From positions 10,684,491-10,748,490 of the forward strand of contig NC_051092.1 of the NCBI RefSeq assembly GCF_901709675.1: a stretch of 64,000 bases of DNA. The letters run 5' to 3'. Of this stretch, positions 1-11,480 are shown one piece after another. Each line of letters starts with the position of its first letter. Positions within the stretch are counted from its first letter, which is position 1. The translations under genes were made by a program, and so were the position numbers. The notes under the pieces were generated by a model that searched no databases, was not told the origin of the DNA, and was given only the letters and a program-made list of their open reading frames with translations. This DNA comes from Syngnathus acus (taxonomy: Eukaryota > Chordata > Actinopteri > Syngnathiformes > Syngnathidae).

Positions 1-198
1 AATTAAAGTAAATGGTTAGATTGATGGGGTTCAATTGTGAAGCAGGGGGGAGGAGAACAAAGAACCATAAAAAGGACTGTTGGTTATAGGATGCCCTTGA
101 GAGACCTGTTTGTCTCTTCAAACGCCCACGGTGCTCCATGCACGTGTGGAGTGGATGCTCTAAAAAATAAAAAAGGCTCTCACATTATTTTGTGAACA

Positions 199-217
199 GG
201 GGGGGGGGGGGGGGGGG
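199..217 (+). repeat. Poly-G run (19 nt)
   Basis: An uninterrupted run of 19 G in otherwise AT-rich sequence. Such runs are length-variable and error-prone in sequencing and assembly, so the exact length is uncertain. Confidence 0.95.
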
Positions 218-2295
218 TGAACTGTAGGGTTTCTGTGGAAAAAAACAGTGCCATATTTAATTCTTTCTTTAAATAAATAACCGTAAAGCAGTTTTTGAGG
301 AAATCAACTGTAATTCATCATTTTTGAAATATTATTGAATGCTGTACAGTTAAATAGTTTTTTTTGTCAGTCTGGCATTTCCTGGAGAAAGAAGACAAAT
401 TGCTTGTTCAGTGAGTGGTTACAGCACTGAAATTTGATTTATCGATACATCCCATCCCTCTAATGCAATGATACTGGAGGTATTTTAACAATATGAGTTA
501 ATAGACAAAATGCAGATAAAAAAAGAAAGCCGAAATCCTAATTCACATCCTAACAAGAATCATCTTGCCTTCTGTTCTTCCTACAGCGGTGTTTGCCAAT
601 GTGCTGACCTATGTGCATATGTGAAAATAATAAAATCTCTTTGTGCACTTTCTGTCTTTAGGTTGATCTCATTACTGCACTTTTTCAGTGACTCGTGTCC
701 CCTCTATGGCGTTTGTCTGAAATTCCGTAACACCCCAGTGACGGAGGTAGCGTTAATTAGAAATTCATGTAATTTCTTTTGTGGTTTTAGAAACTAAAGC
801 AGCTTCTTTGATACAGTTCATGTTGAATCTACCATGGTATTTTTCCCTCCTTCAACACCCCTGATTCAAATGATCAAGATTGTTATCAGGCGTTTGAAGA
901 GACGTGTGCTGATAAAAACACCGATGCAATAATCAAAACAATGTTGGCGAGAGCTAAGCTTGGGTTGGGTTGTGTGGGTGGCTTGTTCTTCTTTGGCCAG
1001 CATCCATGCAACAGAACTACTTCTTGGTTGCCCATTAATGACTTTTCAGAATTGCACACACTTTTAAGTTTAAAAGTATCAGATGTGTTGTTGTAAAAAC
1101 TCAGATCAATTGAATAATTATTGGGGAATGTCATATATTTTAAAAAGTATGCCTGACATTTAAGAAAACCTATACTCTCGCCAGCTAGGCTTGGGGCCAA
1201 TTTAATGACTGTGACTTTTGCATTTGTGCTGTTTGAAATATGTATTCATAGCAGCCCTTGCAGTATTTGATGAAGAAAATTACATTTTCACTTGACGGGG
1301 CTGGGAGGGAAAACTTTCCAACAATTGGCAGCGCCTTGAATTTAGTGTACAGTATGTATGAGTCATTTAGTAAAGGAAAAAGGGCGTTTATTTGAGTGTG
1401 ATCATTCATATTGGTAGGCTGCCGCTTGCTCTCGGTCATGCATCTCATCTCACAGCACTGTCACCATTTGCCGCCTTCCTTATGTCCTGCTCTGCTTGCC
1501 TTGCCTCTACAGCCATGCCAATCAATGTTCCCTCTTAACCAAGGGTTCCTTCTATGCTTTGGGAGCAATTATGACAAATAGACTCCATTCTCAGCCCATC
1601 TTTATCGTGCTTATTATCACCTATAGGGGGCAGTGGTGTTCCATTCCTTCATATGGCGTTTGATCACGAGTCCACAACTTATGTTCTCTCATTTTTTCTA
1701 CAACTTATTTCTCATGTCTGTAGACTGAGAGCTTCCATTGTGCTTCAATACTGTTATTTTTCTCACTTCACTTCTATCACACTCTCAGTCCTCAAGTGAA
1801 TGAGTTGGAGATTGACAAAGCTTCCACATCTGGTTGGAGGCTGCAAACTCATTTGAATTGCTGATGGTATCCCCTCTTCATCTATTCCAATTAGTCATCA
1901 TTAGCTGACCTGATGTCTTGTATCATTTTGAATTATTAAATTGGGGGAAAAGGTTAACAGACAAATGTAATATTGGCAACAAATAGAGACAACCTTCTGC
2001 AGGATTAATACATAACTTGAAATGAGAGTACAATATCTGGTTATCTTATGCCAATGTGATGTACTGCATAGCTATTGTTTTACCAGCAGCCAAATCTGTT
2101 TGACTGTGCAAGCAACAACTTGTTTGTGCCTGTTTTACAAACACAATCCTTAAATAAATCATTACCTTTGTGTTTAAAATGTGTAGACTCTGAAGGAATG
2201 ACATCTCATCCATTCAAATACAGCTGTGTAAGACATTCATTATTCAAAGCGTGAATAAAGCAGGTCCTAAATTCATTTACTGGACTGAAATATAA

Positions 2296-2606
2296 TGTAA
2301 AAAGCCTTACTTTACATGGTCATTGTTTTAAAGCTTTACCATACAAGGGCATTTTTTTTTTTATTATTAAATAAAAGCATTACATTACGTGTTTTTTTTT
2401 TACTAAAAAGCCTCACTATACATGGTCATTGAAAAATGCCTTACTATACATGGTCTTTTTTTTTTTTTTTACAAAAAAAATCCTTACTATACATGGTCAT
2501 TTTGGGAAGAAAAAAAGCCCCACTATACATGATCATTTAAAAAAGCCTTACCATAGATGGTCAATTTTTTTAATGCCTTAGTATACATGGTTAAAAAAAA
2601 AAAAAC
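2296..2606 (+). repeat. Degenerate minisatellite, about 9 units
   Basis: A core close to CCTTACTATACATGGTCATT recurs at about 2304, 2333, 2375 (worn), 2411, 2439, 2482, 2518, 2546 and 2576. The units are spaced by variable A or T runs, giving a period of roughly 28-43 bp. The core is much better conserved than the spacers, which is unusual for a simple minisatellite. Confidence 0.9.
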
Positions 2607-2966
2607 TTTCTCACTTATAGAAACCAAAATTCTGTGCAGATAGATTGAGCATGGGCAGAACGCAAACCAATGCCCCGTTTTAAGGAGCTAATTCGATCGT
2701 GTTTACATGACAATATTGGTTAGTTAGAAACGAGGTAACTTATTCAGGTTTTTAATAAACTGAATAAGAGCATATTTTTTACACACATTTATATGGCTTT
2801 TAAAATCCACAATACTGCCAATGTTTGGGTTTCAATAGGGTTATCAAATTTAATTATTGAACGTATATACATAAATGTAGTCACTGTTGCGTCCAATTTC
2901 AAAGGCTCTAGCAGACCTTGTGGCTTTCTTTAACAAGCTTTGTATGTACCTTGTCAGATGGTTGAT

Positions 2967-3000
2967 GGGGTAGGGTAGGGTAGGGTAGGGTAGGGTAGGG
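2967..3000 (+). repeat. (TAGGG)6 pentamer tract
   Basis: Six perfect TAGGG units follow GGGG. Seven G runs separated by TA can form a G-quadruplex on this strand. It resembles the vertebrate telomere repeat but lacks one T per unit. Confidence 0.95.
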
Positions 3001-3609
3001 TCAGCGAGCAAGGGTAGCAGGCCAAGTTAGCAGGCAAGGTTCCAAGGAAATCAACAATCCAGTGAAGTGGCTCTGGTTCGGTGAGTTTCCCAGAGTCCGG
3101 TATTAGTCTGAAATTTAAACTTTCAAGTAGGTTTCAAAAAAGCTTTCTAGTGATTTCGTAATGGTTTCCACAGGCTTCCCAAAAGGCTTGTAAAGAGCTG
3201 TGTGACCACCAGGTCTTCAAACAATTCTACTGCCTAGGTGTGCCTCATAAGGTCAAAGGTGACTGGCAGTCATCTTACCTCTAAAGTACTTCAAAACAAG
3301 AGTCTAAGGTACTTAAAAATAATAATATCAAAATAAGAGTCCAATAACAACTCAATGTAAGATCAATAAAAAGTCAACTAAAGCGCAATCAGTTTCAAGT
3401 GCTTCTGTAGCACAATGTTACATGTTTTATAAAATAAAAACAGAAATGGCTCTTACAGTCACTGTTCTATCACAAGGTTTTGTGAGCTGTTCACGCACAT
3501 CCACGTGCAAAAATCCAAGTAAATAAATCTCATACTTTGAGTGGGCATCTTTGTTCGTATGCTTTACGCACACCTCTGTGCATCTACACTTTTGATAAAT
3601 GAGGCCTCT

Positions 3610-3661
3610 TATCACCAGCAGCCTAATGAGGAAAAGTAATATAGAAAATGGATGAATGGAA
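3610..3661 (+). repeat. SINE-like 3' end relic
   Basis: CCTAATGAGGAAAAGTAATA followed by GAAAATGGATGAATGGA matches the 3' end of the fish SINE-like family seen elsewhere here (gtgaggataagcgg...gaaaatggatggatgga), with substitutions. Confidence 0.6.
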
Positions 3662-5849
3662 AATTTTCTTAAATAAGGTTTGACTATGAATCATGAGTAA
3701 CAACCATGATAAGGTAGTTCAGTGCCTCATAAAAAAACGTATAACCTTGTTTCTTTCATCTTTTATACCATCAAATCTCATGTAAAGAAATAAACAGAAA
3801 AACGGACAAATATGTCCTCGTCTTTCATATTAGAGTAATCCAAACAAGGTCTGTTTCAGACGGCTCATAAAAGGTCGGCGAACCTTATATATGATGAATT
3901 TATATTCCTTGAATTATGTAGTGTAGGCTAATTTGAAAACACCGTACAATGCATCAAGTAAAAAGACGTTAATTAAATTAGAATCTTAACGATGCATTAC
4001 CTTTCTTGTGTTTGCTGTGGTGAAGCTTTTCTTGTCAACAGTCTGCCAAGGACATTCCAAGTACATTTTGTCAAGCTGCATTCCTGAGACCTCCTTAAGA
4101 TGTTCTCACTCATGAATCTTTTGAGATGTGTTCTCAAAACTATATCTTTCCGTCATAACAACATACCATCTACGTACTATGCCGCTTTCGGGATTTATTT
4201 TGCTAGCACCCTTCATCCAAACTGCTCACTGGCTGCAGCATCACATATTGAAAGGAAGCACAGGTTCCACTTAGTGTTGCTCTAAGTCTCATTTAAAAGA
4301 TGCTGCAAGCTGCTGCAATGACAAGCATTTCTCATTTCACTGATTCATTTCTTGCCAGTATTTCACTACACTGGCAGCCAACAGCAACAACCATCTTGTT
4401 TCACTTCTTGCACTACACGGTCGAATTGAAGGCTTATAACGGTGGTTATGATCGAGATTAAATGGCTTTGCCAGGTCTTTGGGAGACTGGATGATGGTAG
4501 CAGCAATATGACGGTTGCGTCACACACAGTTGTTTGGATTTTCAAAATTTTAGCAAACAATGTAATGAAAAGTGGCAAAATCAAGTACCTTTTTTCCCTC
4601 AATTAAATGCACTTGATTTGACTCAGTGGAAAAATCACATGCTTGAATTGAATACATGCATTTAATCCATCATTATACCTACTGTATGCTGTGTGACCTG
4701 GTGTCTCAGAGTTTGTGTCCATCGGCTGTACAGCTAACAAACAAATGAGTGTCCATGAGAGGTGGGAAGGTCATCATGACCAAATGATCAATCTTCCAGC
4801 TCTTTCTTGAATCAGCACAAATGCCAACATATTTTCCACATCCACTTGATCTGAGCCACTCCCATCACTCTCCAAGACCATTGATCTCAGAGTTAAACAT
4901 ACAGCTACGTGTGACGTGATTGATGACCAAAGCTAATGATCATTATGAAGGCAGCTTTTGTTACTTCATAAAATCATCTCGAAGCATCTGGAATTTTTTT
5001 CTCTTCACTTTTGCCCTTTATACATACATGATAATTAAAGATTCATTCGGACAATCCTTGAAACCATTTGCATTACATAATGTGCGACATAATTAATGGG
5101 TGTTCTCCTCTAAATGAATGGGTGTGAAATTAAGTCAATGCATAGCTTTAATTTTGCTGCATGGCCAAACAATGTGCCGTACTTAATTCAAACATCAGCT
5201 GATATACCTGCATCCTATACAATGTAAAATCCAACACTGGTACAGTGGCTAAGATTTGTGAGGCAACAAAGACAAGCATGTGTACAGCAACAACAATCCC
5301 AAAGGCAAGCTCCAAATACTGTAATTGAACGCTAGAGAACAGGAGCAATTATACATCTACATCTATTATTGTGAAGGACCTGAGGACAAAGACACGAGCC
5401 TACCTACACTCTGACTAATTATAAAACAAAGGATGCTGCTGGAGATATTTAAGACAAATGAAAAACAATACAACAATGTGCATGATTTCATCGCAACATT
5501 TCCCACCCCCAGAAATGCCTAATCTCTAACCCTCAGATGAGAAAAAAACAAACAAACTCAACCTGATATCACGAAGAAGAGTTTTGTTCTTTGAAGAGGA
5601 GTTGTACATCATAGCTGGTACACCCGCAGCTTCGCGTTGACTTGTTACCTTGGGCTTCAGGAGCTTGAAATAGCCTCTTTTCGGAAAAAAAACCCCTTTT
5701 GGTCCGATGAGAGAAATAATTACTTAATGTAACGGTTGGGAAATAGCACAAAAATGTTGACCCCAAAGCAGACAAGACAGTGGTTGAGCAATCAGAGCTT
5801 TACTTTACTAAGGGGCCACATAATGTGAGCAATTTGTGAACAATATTTT

Positions 5850-5997
5850 AATTGAGTGTTTTTATCTGGTTAATATCGGACTTGCTTATAATTGTTAGTT
5901 AATGTCCAACTTTGTTAAATTTTTAATGCAGTCATGTGAAACCCTTTGAGACGTTTCTGTGATTAAGGGCTATTTAAGTAGATTTGACTTGACAAAT
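5850..5997 (+). mobile_element. L2-like LINE 3' tail
   Basis: The motif TGTGAAACCCTTTGAGACG, then GGGCTATTTAAGTAGATTTG and ACTTGAC, is the characteristic 3' end of L2/CR1-group fish LINEs (normally ...GCGCTATATAAATAAA...). The same tail ends the longer L2 copy at 38344. No coding part is attached. Confidence 0.75.
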
Positions 5998-6734
5998 GTC
6001 AGGATATCATTATTTGTCAGTATGCTGGTATGCCAGACAGAAAAAGGAGGATAACATTTTAACATGATTTTGTTTTACTCACTCCTTGTGGAAACAACCC
6101 ACGAGCCCAGTGATTTTGGCATCATTACCAGTTACAAATCTCTGTCTGAGGGGTCTCAGATTATTTGCAGTCAGTAAAACACTGCGGGTTGGACACATTC
6201 AGTAAATATTATCAAAAAAAATTTCTAGCAGGTGTTTCACATTTGAAAAATACTGTAGGCCGCTGACAGTGGTGAATCATTAGCAACCAAAGCAACTCCC
6301 ATAATATCGACTATTAATCTTAAGATCAGGCTGCAGTTCATTGTGAGTTTTTTGATCTGGCTGTGGCACAACTATCATTAAATTTCATCATGACATGAGA
6401 CAGTTTGTTCAAAATCAATAACAAAATGAAGCAGCTTGCAACGTGTGAGCAGCAGCCACCGAGTGGAATTGAAATTTACTGCAGAGATTTACCAATAACC
6501 CCTAAATTGAAAGAAATGATTAAAAACATCAAGCTCTAAACTGTAAAAAAAAAAACTCATTCATGTATTGTGGTTCAAGTTTGTTTTTGTAGTATCCGTT
6601 GTAGTACATTTGTTATGCAGACATGCCTCACAAGTAAGCTGCACAACAGAGAAGCAATGCGAGAAAGTAGTCCAATCAGAACAAGTGCTTTAGCACTCTT
6701 GCCAAGCAACATTCGCATTTTCAGACCACTTGCT

Positions 6735-6930
6735 GGCAGGAAATTTAATCAATGCATATTTCTGAGCTGCTGTGGCACAAGGCTACCGGAGGCCATGCGT
6801 CTATCTTTCCTGTCACGTTGTCTTGCTCTTCTGGGTGAACCCTGAGGCATATCCAGGCCAGATGGGATATGTAATCCCTGCAGCACGCTCTGGTTTTTGC
6901 CTCGAGGTCTCCTTGGTTGGATGTGGCCAG
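6735..6930 (-). mobile_element. LINE ORF 3' fragment (RTE/Rex-like)
   Basis: On the minus strand, broken frames give RRPRGK, CRDYISHLAW, PEEQDNVTGKIDAWPPVAL. These match the C-terminus of a very common teleost non-LTR polyprotein (RRPRGRPRTRWRDYVSRLAW...IPPEELEEVAGEREVWASLL). The copy is frameshifted and dead. Clade assignment is from memory of the architecture and is not certain. Confidence 0.7.
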
Positions 6931-7962
6931 AATAGCTCCACATGCGTGAAGCTGATTCTTTTGAAGGAAGCAAGCTGGAATTTCCAACAAGTTGTCAGAA
7001 TTTTAGAGCACCCCAATTTATGTTGAAATGCTAGGAATGCCAAAGAAACAAATTTTGGTTTCTAATTTCTCCAATTTATTTCTGTCAGTCAATTCACTAA
7101 AGTTCACGTACAGTTCAAGATTGTAACAGCTAAAATGCCTCCTTCTGTCAATGCTTCAGTGTGCTCTGAACCCACATGAAACTGTTTTGGATGGAGACTT
7201 GAAAAGCCCCCTTCTATGTTTCGGCACACATTTATTTTACAAATGTGTTTTCATTTGCATAGTAAGTAAAACAGCATCCGAGTGCAAATCCACACTGAAT
7301 GTTGTGAGAAGAAATGCACAACAGAAATTAACCCTAATTTACAAACTCCAAAGATCAGGAAAGAACATAATAATCTGCAATCATTTCTCAGGACATAAGA
7401 AACCACTTCAATATAATTAAATATAAATATGACGTTTCACTTTCACTGTATAGCAACTGCTGAAAGCCTATATTGCTATATCCTGTAATTTCTGTGAATA
7501 TTTTCATAATTGAGAGATTGTGTATACATTTGGGATGCTTACATACAGATTTCCTCCATTTAATTATCCTCATTTTTGCTTCAGAAATTGCATTTTCAAA
7601 TGAACATAGAGAAATCTCCAAACTCCTTGGAAATTATTCAAAAGAGAATTACCAATAGCTAGATAATCTATCATGCCCTAACAATAGTGATGGAAAATGA
7701 AGCTTCAAATTTGCTTCATGAATTAGTTGTTGTGCTCAGTAAACATAAATTGTTAAAGAATGGTCTAATATTTGTTATAATTACAAAGTGGAAACCAATT
7801 TTTTTCATTTCTTCTAATATAGAAAGCTGTCCCGTTATTTTTAAGTGTGCTGCAGTCGACAAGGGCAATGTAGAAAATGTTGCCAGTTTGTCCGTATTCA
7901 TCCGTCTTTTTAAACCATGGTGAAAGATATTAAAAGAAGTCAAATTGTTGATTACACACATA

Positions 7963-8723
7963 CAGTGCAGTGAAAAAACATTTGCCCTCTTCTCAAATTC
8001 AACTTATTCAAAGCTACCTGGCCTTGTGTGGATAAAGTACACCCTTTTAAATCTTTAATTAACTGTGGCGAAGGACAATTTCTTAGAAACCTGGATTTAT
8101 GTTCATTGGCCATATCAAAGCCTCCAGACTTGTTCGATCAAGAAATGACTTAAATAGAACCTGTCTGACAAAATAAAGTCACCCAAATGGTCTAAAAAGC
8201 TGCAAGAAATTCAAAAACAGATATGAAATCAACATGACATCTTTAAGTCTGAAATGGGTTCCAAAGCAATTTATAAAACTTTAAGACCCCCCAGCGAACT
8301 ACAGTGAGAGCCATTATTTACAAACGAAGAAAACATTTAACTGTGGTGAACTTTCTCAGGAGTGGTAAGCCAACAGAAATGAACCCAAGAGCTCAGCCAT
8401 GACTCATCCAGAAGGTCACAACTCAGAAAGAACAGGCTTTCCTCGCCTCACTTAAGGCCCAAGGTCATGCTCAGACGCTCTTCCGGTGTTGTTGACTTGA
8501 ATACCTCCACAGAGCTGTCAAATACATTTATCAAATTATAGGAAACACTTGATTTCAGTTGTTTCTGCTTTTGGTACAAACAGTTATTAAATTTAAAGGG
8601 CAAGTGAATTTTATCTTCACTTGGATTGTGTTCATTTGATGATCTTAGATGTTACAGTGGGGAAACTGCATAAAAGTAAGACTATGAGCAGAGGGCAAAT
8701 ACTTTTTTCACAGCACTTTGCAG
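7963..8723. mobile_element. Tc1-like DNA transposon, non-autonomous
   Basis: The ends are imperfect inverted repeats: CAGTGCAGTGAAAAAACATTTGCCCTCTT on the left, and on the right the complement of ...AAAGTGCTGTGAAAAAAGTATTTGCCCTCT, with TA just outside both. Inside, AGGAGTGGTAAGCCAACAGA and GACTCATCCAGAAGGTCACAA match the 5' part of a Tc1-like transposase gene known from fish. The central and 3' transposase coding region is gone and frames are broken, so it cannot move by itself. Confidence 0.8.
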
Positions 8724-9631
8724 TACGTGTACAAAAGGTGACCTGATGTACTCAGTTGGCTGACAATCAGGCTTCTGCTGTTCTCCTCTATCGTGAGTTA
8801 AACTAAGGCATGAACACACACACATTAACGCTGCCTCCCGCTCCTGTTGCACCTTAATTATGGCCAATTACGGGACACAGATTAGAAAGAAAGATTAACT
8901 TGTTACTTCGGTGAACAATGCGGCCGTATTAACCAAGGGCATTATGTAGGAATGATTCCTAATATATTCCTGAGGAAATATCTTATTTCAGCTTCAGTCG
9001 ATTTCTCCCATCCCCTTGCGGAGCTCATTCAGTTGCTATGCTATCTCTACCATTGTTTTAACAAGTCAATGTTGTTAGCCTTATCCCTTCTCCTGCTCCA
9101 TCTGGCCCCACTTTATCTTGTTCTCTCAGGCAAAGTACAGATGCAAGTCAAGTTGTCGCTAGCAGTGGTGTCTCTTGATGAAAACTCAGGGGAAATGTGC
9201 TGAGAATTGCTATCATTTTGTAAAAATTGGGCTATTCTTTCCCTTTTGTGTTCGATGCAGCCAGGCCCAGCTGTTTGCTCAATTCGGAACAAATGGATTT
9301 CCCTCCTGTGTTTTTCTTCACTCTTTCCATCTACTTTGTTGGGACAATTTGTACAGTTGTAATTGGTTGGCTCTGGCTTTTCAAACCAATTGGATTGGAA
9401 ATAGCACAACAAGTTGACTTCCAGAATTTATAGGGATGCTCATGATGCCTGAACAGGTATATTCACTCTATACCGATCCAGGCCTCATTTTAGTCTTGAA
9501 GAAAGTATGAACTGATTTTTGGATCACAATAGCAAATAAAAGGACACAAGCATATATAGAAAAATTAGCTCACAATCACCTCAATGCTCCTAAAGTCAAG
9601 CCATGTGGTTAATGTACCCCATAGCCGCTGT

Positions 9632-9880
9632 GACATACTGTAAAATCTGGTGTATAATACGCACCTCCAAAATCAACCTTACATTTTATTTATAATACTG
9701 ATCTGCTGGTAAATATGTTCATTTTGTCGCATTTGTGCAGAGCATTTTTGGGGTTGAAATGCATATTTTTTTCCAGGTTTTTACAGTACCTGTTTTACAA
9801 TGCTTAATGTGTGTGGCTGCTGTGGCATACCCGTCTTATAAGGCGTATGTAATTGTATTTTCTGATTATAAAAACTTATA
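9632..9880. mobile_element. Possible TA-flanked MITE
   Basis: It starts TACTGTAAAATCTGGTGTATAATACGC and ends near CTTATAAGGCGTATGTAATT followed by GTATTTTCTGATTATAA. It resembles the ccgtattttccggactataagtcgc group of fish elements, but its two ends are poorly matched, so the boundaries are approximate. Confidence 0.45.
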
Positions 9881-11039
9881 AATCTCGCACAAGAACCAGC
9901 CGGTGATTCATAAATAAGTTGACTATTGTGCCACATGCAGGCAGCCTTCCTAATTTCAAACAGACGAGGACAAATTACTTATTCATCAAAAAAAACACAC
10001 AACTCCCTCGCTCTCATTTTACAACATTAATGCCACACAATATGTTCTTTTGTTGGACTCATATCAAGCACCATATGTCTCCATGTATACAATCAAAACA
10101 CCAACAAAAGCCATAAAATAAACTAACACAAAATAAGTGCAGGTATGCTTTTCCAGAAGTACACTGAGGGTGTTGATAGTGTTTGTTTTGAAAGAGACAT
10201 CCTGTAGGACAGCAGCTCAGCAGTCCAGCCAGTCTAAGGACAACTAGAGGTTGTTAAGTAAATCCACGCACAGCTATTGTTGCCTTCTGTTCGGCTCCCC
10301 AGCAGTGTGCCAGAATTCCCTTGTGTGATATTGATTGTTTTCAAGTAACAGCCGGTGAAAATGGCCATCTCATTATTTTTAATGGGTGTTTGAGATGGGC
10401 TTCATTGCTATGCTATGCCATCATTTATAAAACCCGGAAGAAGATTTGAATCCAACGAATTGGGGGAGGTGCGCTCAGTATAAACTTCAACACCAGAGTT
10501 GTGACAGAGGTGTGTTCTGACTCTGTTGTATCCTTAGATTGGTGTGCGCTAGCTTTGGCCAACAAAGAGGGAGCATACGGAGGAAAAATTAAAGAAAAAA
10601 TGAATCAGGAGAGAGAGGGAGAGCTGTCACCTGAAGCAAAGCTATGTTTGCATCTGGACTCTGTCATGCAGGAACATGTTAATTGCATCCATTTTTCAAT
10701 CTACATTAGCCAGTTGTCTGCATAGGTCCTTCTCTATTCTACCACCGTGATTAGGTGAAGATACAGTTGCTTCTACAACCCCGGAGGTGCCGGCAGCTCA
10801 CCAACAAAATGGGATTTTTTTTCCCCAGTTGTTTTTCATCGATGATTTTTAATTACGTTTTCCCCTGTGGATACTTTAATTAGACCATGAGAGTTTTGCC
10901 TTTTTCCTACTTGTTTTGTAAGGGACCTTGCAGCATCCTTGCCACTCAAACCGCTTTTTTTATTTTAATTTTTTTTATATTGAGAGATCCATTGGCACCT
11001 ATTGAGATGTGATACATATCTGGACACCATCAACAAATT

Positions 11040-11480
11040 CATAATAGGTGCAGAGTTGAGATGGTGAGGTTTGGTGACCTCAGTATTGAGTCTCTGATTT
11101 TTAGATTCATGCTTGATCAGGCTCTCACTGGGGTGGTTTGCCGTTCAAGTTCCCCATTGATCTATGTATTTCTCTCACTCCCTATGCTTGCAATCTGTGG
11201 GAAGTGATTGAGAAAACAATAAAAACATGTGGCTGGAATTAGTTTTCTCTGCAGGAGATCTGAGCTTGAAGCAGTCACTCAGGAGGGCGTTAGAGAAGAG
11301 CCAGAACTCCGCATAGAGAAAAGCCTAATAGGGTGACCTAGGGAATCTGGTTAAGATACCTCCCTGGTGAGGTATTTTGGACATGTCCCACTTGGAGAAG
11401 GCTCTGGGGAAGTTGCAGGACCAGGGAGAAGGCAAGTCTGGGCCTCTCTGCTAAGGTTGCTGACCCCCCTACTCAAACTG
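11040..11480 (+). mobile_element. LINE ORF fragment (RTE/Rex-like), internally deleted
   Basis: This segment follows the 3' part of the same teleost LINE family as 6735-6930. Recognisable pieces are CCATTGATCTATGTATTTCT near 11155, CACTCAGGAGGGCGTTAGAG near 11275, GGTTAAGATACCTCCCTGGTGAGG near 11350, and VWASLLRLL encoded near 11440. The frame is broken, and the join from the RRPRG part directly to VWASLL shows a deletion of the usual RWRDY...EELEE stretch. Confidence 0.72.

Noticed and set aside
2296-2606. CRISPR-like array
   Set aside because: Cores are degenerate, spacers are poly-A/T runs of varying length, and the genome is a vertebrate.
2967-3000. Interstitial telomere repeat
   Set aside because: The unit is TAGGG, not TTAGGG, so it is reported as a pentamer tract.
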